From the NCBI GenBank assembly GCA_035540515.1, contig DATLGM010000207.1, positions 1 to 7,322 on the forward strand: a stretch of 7,322 nucleotides of DNA, given 5' to 3'. This document shows, piece after piece, positions 5,118 to 7,322 of this stretch. The notes under the pieces are model-generated. The model ran no database searches, was not told where the DNA came from, and was given only the letters and a program-made list of their open reading frames with translations. The stretch comes from WHTG01 sp035540515. GTDB lineage: Bacteria > Actinomycetota > Nitriliruptoria > Euzebyales > Egibacteraceae. The first letter of the stretch is position 1. Every line of letters starts with the position of its first letter. The translations under genes and the position numbers were made by a program.

Positions 5118-6011
5118 CTAGCCCGCGCCGGAGACGTACTGCATGACTGCGTACGAAGCGTGACGGTCCAGCGATTGGCGGGCGCGGTCGTAGCGCAGCG
5201 TCGTGCGTGGGTCGGCGTGGCGGGCGAACTGCTGCACGTCGCGTAGTGAGACGCCGGCGCTGAGCGCCGCGGTGATGGCGGAGTGGCGTAGCGAGTGCGG
5301 CGTGATGTGTTTGGTGATGCCGACCTGTCGCGCCAGCCGCGCGACCGTTCTCGCTGCGGCGGACCGGTTCATCGGCGTGCCGTAGCGGGTCAACAGCAGC
5401 GGCCCGGACGTCCTGGCGTCGATCGCCGCCGCGACCGCGTACGCCGTGCGGGGCGGCAACGGGATGACCGCCGGCTTGTCGCCCTTGCCGACGATCGACA
5501 GCGTGTGATGCCAACGGTTTTCCGACAGGTCGGTCACGTCCGCGGCGCAGATCTCACCAACGCGCAGCCCGTTGATGGCCAACAGGCATGCCAGCGCGTA
5601 GGTGTGACCGCCCTCGGCGTCGGCTGCGTCCAGCCAATCCTTCAGCTCCGGGCGCGTCAGCCCAGCGCGAGGTGACTCCGCCAAGCGCCGTGGCCGGCGG
5701 ACGTTGGCCGCGGGTGAATGCGCCACGATGCCCTCGTCGACGCACCAGCGGTAGAACCCGGCGATGGTGGACAGTCTGCGCCCGACGGTCGCAGGCGCTC
5801 GGTCCTGTTCCTCGAGCAACCGTGCGTACCGCTCGATGTGGGTCCGGCGAATGTCAACCAGCGGCTGCAGGCCCTCCTCGCGGCAGTGTCGGGCCCACAA
5901 CGTCAGATCGTTGGCGTAGGCCAGGCGCGTCAACCGCGCTGCAAAGCCGGTGATGAACGAGACGACAGCTTCGCGGACAGGACCAGGCTCAAGCTCAACA
6001 GTGACGACCAT
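5118..6011 (-). CDS. Tyrosine recombinase/integrase
   Basis: This 297-aa protein has the two-domain layout of XerC/D-like recombinases. Residues about 12-95 form the SAM-like core-binding domain (SFITGFAARLTRLAYANDLTLW early, GRRLSTIAGFYRWC at 77-90). The catalytic domain runs from about 117 to the end. All active-site residues are visible: R150 (NGLRVGEI), K176 (GKGDK), H239 and R242 (HSLRH), H265 (ARHADP) and nucleophile Y274 (TTLRYDRAR), with the expected 9-residue H-Y spacing. The tail SLDRHASYAV is typical of actinobacterial integrases. GGAGG at 6022-6018 lies 6 nt before the ATG. It breaks and rejoins DNA through a 3'-phosphotyrosine link. With a cut tRNA-Met about 1.1 kb away it is the likely integrase of this element. 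No separate arm-binding domain is obvious at the short N-terminus and no excisionase gene is seen nearby. Confidence 0.95.
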   Translation of the reverse strand: MVVTVELEPGPVREAVVSFITGFAARLTRLAYANDLTLWARHCREEGLQPLVDIRRTHIERYARLLEEQDRAPATVGRRLSTIAGFYRWCVDEGIVAHSPAANVRRPRRLAESPRAGLTRPELKDWLDAADAEGGHTYALACLLAINGLRVGEICAADVTDLSENRWHHTLSIVGKGDKPAVIPLPPRTAYAVAAAIDARTSGPLLLTRYGTPMNRSAAARTVARLARQVGITKHITPHSLRHSAITAALSAGVSLRDVQQFARHADPRTTLRYDRARQSLDRHASYAVMQYVSGAG

Positions 6012-6021
6012 GACGTCCCTC

Positions 6022-6040
6022 CAGGTAGACGTGCTACCTG
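6022..6040 (-). promoter_or_regulatory. Inverted repeat at the recombinase ribosome binding site
   Basis: CAGGTAG (6022-6028) and CTACCTG (6034-6040) form a perfect 7-bp dyad around 5 nt. In the minus-strand transcript the 3' arm ends in the first G of the GGAGG Shine-Dalgarno sequence. The structure could limit ribosome access or, as DNA, act as an operator. It occupies most of the 54-bp gap between the membrane protein stop and the recombinase start. Confidence 0.5.
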
Positions 6041-6065
6041 ATGTCGGCGAAGGCGCGGTCGTCCC

Positions 6066-6617
6066 TCAGCAACCAGCCGAGAACGGCACGTATTCGACGG
6101 TGCCACCCAAGCCGGCGCGAGCATGAGGGGCTGGGTGTGCGCTCGTCTTTGCGCGCTCGCGTTTGCGTCGGACGAACCAAAGAACCGCAGTCGCGGGGAC
6201 CATGAACGCCGCGATGGTCGCGACCCACCCGGCGTAGGACACCTGCGTGCGGTTGGCCTGGTCCAGCGTGGCCGGGCCCTGGTCGAACGGCAACGGCGGG
6301 TCCAACGTCGTGAGGTCCTGAGTCAACCACCCGACCGGCCAGCCGAACGTGACCGACTCCAGGTCTTGGCGGCTTGTCACCTGCACGGTGTCGAACTGCA
6401 TCACAACCACCGATGCGACCACCGCGGCGATGAACGCCGTGGTGAGCAGCCGCTGCGTGCCGGACCATCGACGAGCGAGTAGCCACAGCCCGCCCAGAAG
6501 GAGGGGCAGCGGCGCGACCTGCCACGTCGGCCAGTCGTGCAGCATGTAAAGCGCCCACAGCGCGGTGATTGGCCACAGCACGAGGAACCAGCGTGGCGGC
6601 TTACTGCTCGAACTCAT
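6066..6617 (-). CDS. Small multi-pass membrane protein of unknown function
   Basis: I do not recognise a named family. ATG 6617 is chosen because it directly precedes the first membrane segment. The in-frame extension to 6860 is polar, does not look like protein, and overlaps the lipoprotein gene in another frame. GGGGG a few bases upstream is a usable but weak ribosome binding site. The 183-aa product has four likely membrane helices: about 10-26, 32-48, 57-73 and 129-149. Helix 4 is followed by a strongly basic RRKRERAK stretch (150-157), which should be cytoplasmic. The loop between helices 3 and 4 (about 74-128) contains FGWPVGWLTQDLTTLDPPLP and is probably extracytoplasmic. The gene follows the lipoprotein gene by 91 bp on the same strand and precedes the recombinase by 54 bp, so the three could share a transcript. 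Confidence 0.7.
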   Translation of the reverse strand: MSSSSKPPRWFLVLWPITALWALYMLHDWPTWQVAPLPLLLGGLWLLARRWSGTQRLLTTAFIAAVVASVVVMQFDTVQVTSRQDLESVTFGWPVGWLTQDLTTLDPPLPFDQGPATLDQANRTQVSYAGWVATIAAFMVPATAVLWFVRRKRERAKTSAHPAPHARAGLGGTVEYVPFSAGC

Positions 6618-6657
6618 CCGACCCCCAGACGACCAGCGATTGACAATGCCGGATTCA

Positions 6658-6685
6658 GAGCGCTCGCGCTCCACCAACGGAGCGC
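6658..6685 (-). promoter_or_regulatory. Three mutually pairing segments between lipoprotein and membrane protein genes
   Basis: In the minus-strand transcript GCGCUCC (6685-6679), GGAGCGC (6672-6666) and GCGCUC (6663-6658) follow one another. The middle segment can pair with either neighbour, giving two exclusive hairpins. There is no U tract, so it is not a standard intrinsic terminator. It could be a processing or attenuation structure, or simply GC-rich chance. Confidence 0.35.
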
Positions 6686-6708
6686 GGCACGTCTCCGATG
6701 TTGCTGCG

Positions 6709-7185
6709 CTAGTTGCAGGTGTGCCCCGACGCTCCACGGCGGCAGAGTTGTCGTCGGACGAGCTTGGCAACGTGCCAGCCCTTGTCATCCTCAACCATCG
6801 TTGCGCGAAGTTCGTAAGCGGCCACGGAGTCATCCGGCAACTCATCGACCAGAACCTCACCTACATGCCGCTTGCCCTTCTCGTGCAGCCGTAGACGCGC
6901 GTAGTTCCCGCCTTCCCCCGGACTGAGGTCGATGAACTCGGCCGCGAGCGTCGCCAACAACCTGTCCGGACGCTCAAACCCGCGACCTCCGCGCTTGAAG
7001 GTGGGCGGAACTGGGAGCCGTTGCCAGCGCGTGGGCGTTGACGTTGCCTCCGTTGGGTCGGAGTGGTTGGTCTCATCGGCTTGCTGGGCCTGCTCGCTGC
7101 GCGGGCCACCATTGTCGACTTGAGCCGACGGGTCGGGAGCGTGCAGTTCTTCCGTCGAGTCGCTGCTGGCAGCTTGGCAGCCGGG
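6709..7185 (-). pseudogene. Lipoprotein-like gene, 5' end removed by the insertion sequence
   Basis: The frame ends at TAG 6709-6711 and codes 158 residues from the IS edge at 7185. It begins P-G-C-QAASSDSTEELH. A GC followed by a polar Ser/Asp/Glu/Pro-rich stretch of about 50 residues is what follows the lipobox of a secreted lipoprotein, so the cysteine at 7179-7177 is probably the lipidated residue. The folded part starts near PTRWQRLPVPPTF, and the end VAAYELRATMVEDDKGWHV...LCRRG....C resembles small actinobacterial exported proteins with a W.V..a....C.RG ending and two cysteines that may form a disulphide. No hydrophobic signal sequence is encoded: upstream codons lie in IS terminal repeats. 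An in-frame GTG at 7305 would give 198 aa but adds only IS sequence. The stump is therefore probably not exported. The function is unknown. Confidence 0.6.
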
Positions 7186-7191
7186 TGCGCT

Positions 7192-7234
7192 TGGCCATGT
7201 GAAAGTCCCCGCTGATGGCCAACTGAAATTCCCC
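7192..7234 (+). repeat. Two 19-bp IS terminal repeats, 24-bp period
   Basis: Copies at 7192-7210 and 7216-7234 share TGGCCA..TGAAA.TCCCC. The second copy is followed by ACC and non-repeat DNA. They are the likely binding sites for the IS transposase; a third copy is not seen further in within the window. Confidence 0.8.
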
Positions 7235-7263
7235 ACCTTCGCTGGGAGCAGTTGACCGGAGTG

Positions 7264-7322
7264 CTTCTCCGGACGCGGTGCAGTGGTTGTCGCCAGACAG
7301 ACCACTGACCGATCCGGAGAAG
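7264..7322. promoter_or_regulatory. Long hairpin just inside the IS end
   Basis: CTTCTCCGGA (7264-7273) and TCCGGAGAAG (7313-7322) are perfect 10-bp complements. Inside them CAGTGGTTGTC (7281-7291) pairs with GACA-g-ACCACTG (7296-7307), an 11-bp stem with one bulged base and a GCCA loop. The whole folds into one tall stem with an internal loop and runs to the last base of the window. The plus-strand 3' arm contains GGAG, which could be a ribosome binding site for a gene just beyond the edge. Alternatively it is a terminator insulating the IS from outside transcription. Confidence 0.55.

Larger units (their letters stand above)
4018..7322. mobile_element. Probable integrated genomic element, left junction at tRNA-Met, right end beyond window
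   Basis: This is inferred from three things. A tRNA-Met gene is cut at its anticodon arm. A complete tyrosine recombinase lies about 1.1 kb away on the side where the tRNA 5' half is missing. Gene-free, repeat-rich DNA lies between them. In tRNA-targeted integration the element restores an intact tRNA at one end and displaces the original 3' half at the other; the orientation here says the element lies to the right. Visible cargo is the DUF4160/DUF2442 pair, the recombinase, and probably the membrane protein and lipoprotein genes. No phage, conjugation or replication genes are seen in the visible part, so the type of element is open. The right boundary is not in the window. Confidence 0.65.
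7186..7322. mobile_element. End of an IS21-like insertion sequence, rest beyond window
   Basis: Two tandem copies of a 19-bp motif, TGGCCATGTGAAAGTCCCC (7192-7210) and TGGCCAACTGAAATTCCCC (7216-7234), agree at 16 of 19 positions with a 24-bp period. Multiple short direct repeats at each end are a hallmark of IS21-family elements, where they are transposase binding sites, and this motif resembles ends I recall from actinobacterial IS21-like elements. The tip is placed at TG 7186-7187, six bases outside the first repeat; this is an estimate. The target duplication cannot be verified because the other end is off-window. No transposase codons are within view, so left end versus right end is undecided. 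Confidence 0.65.

Noticed and set aside
6618..6860. 81-codon extension of the membrane protein to 6860
   Set aside because: Polar, low-quality sequence that overlaps the lipoprotein frame; the first membrane helix begins just after ATG 6617.
7186..7305. GTG 7305 as native start of the lipoprotein-like gene
   Set aside because: The first 40 codons are IS terminal repeats and hairpin sequence, with no signal peptide.
1..7322. CRISPR array, rRNA or riboswitch
   Set aside because: No regularly spaced repeat-spacer pattern, no rRNA-like conserved sequence and no recognisable riboswitch core was seen on either strand.

Overview
This is a high-GC, actinobacterial-looking window. The evidence is GC-rich third codon positions, actinobacterial protein styles (a secreted protein with YW...AFG repeats, an SRPBCC protein, a very large STAND ATPase) and a tRNA 3' end that probably lacks an encoded CCA. 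The repeat protein hints at Nitriliruptoria or Acidimicrobiia relatives, but the sequence alone does not fix the taxon.

Layout. (a) 1-706, minus: the 5' part of a secreted repeat protein whose Pro-rich C-terminal part runs off the left edge. (b) 821-1243, plus: an SRPBCC (START-like) protein, divergent from (a). (c) 1248-3842, minus: an 864-aa DUF4062-STAND (NB-ARC-like) ATPase with a helical repeat C-terminus. It is convergent with (b), with only 4 bp between the stop codons, and has its own predicted promoter. (d) 3937-4017, minus: the 3' half of a tRNA-Met(CAU) gene, anticodon arm to discriminator, followed by an intrinsic terminator. There is no D-arm or 5' acceptor strand. (e) 4018-4433: repeat-rich, gene-free DNA. 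(f) 4434-4995, minus: an overlapping DUF4160/DUF2442 gene pair, a possible toxin-antitoxin-like cassette. (g) 5118-6011, minus: a tyrosine recombinase with all catalytic residues. (h) 6066-6617, minus: a four-helix membrane protein of unknown function. (i) 6709-7185, minus: a lipoprotein-like gene that has lost its 5' end. (j) 7186-7322: what looks like one end of an IS21-like insertion sequence, running off the right edge.

Interpretation. The half tRNA, the integrase about 1.1 kb away on the side of the missing tRNA half, and the repeats between them fit a displaced attachment junction. Positions from about 4018 rightwards would be an integrated genomic element; positions 1 to about 4017 would be its chromosomal flank. 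The element carries at least the integrase, the DUF4160/DUF2442 pair and probably the membrane protein and lipoprotein genes. It was later hit by the IS21-like element, which separated the lipoprotein from its signal peptide. The intact tRNA-Met should lie beyond the right edge. No phage structural gene, replication gene, excisionase or CRISPR array is visible.
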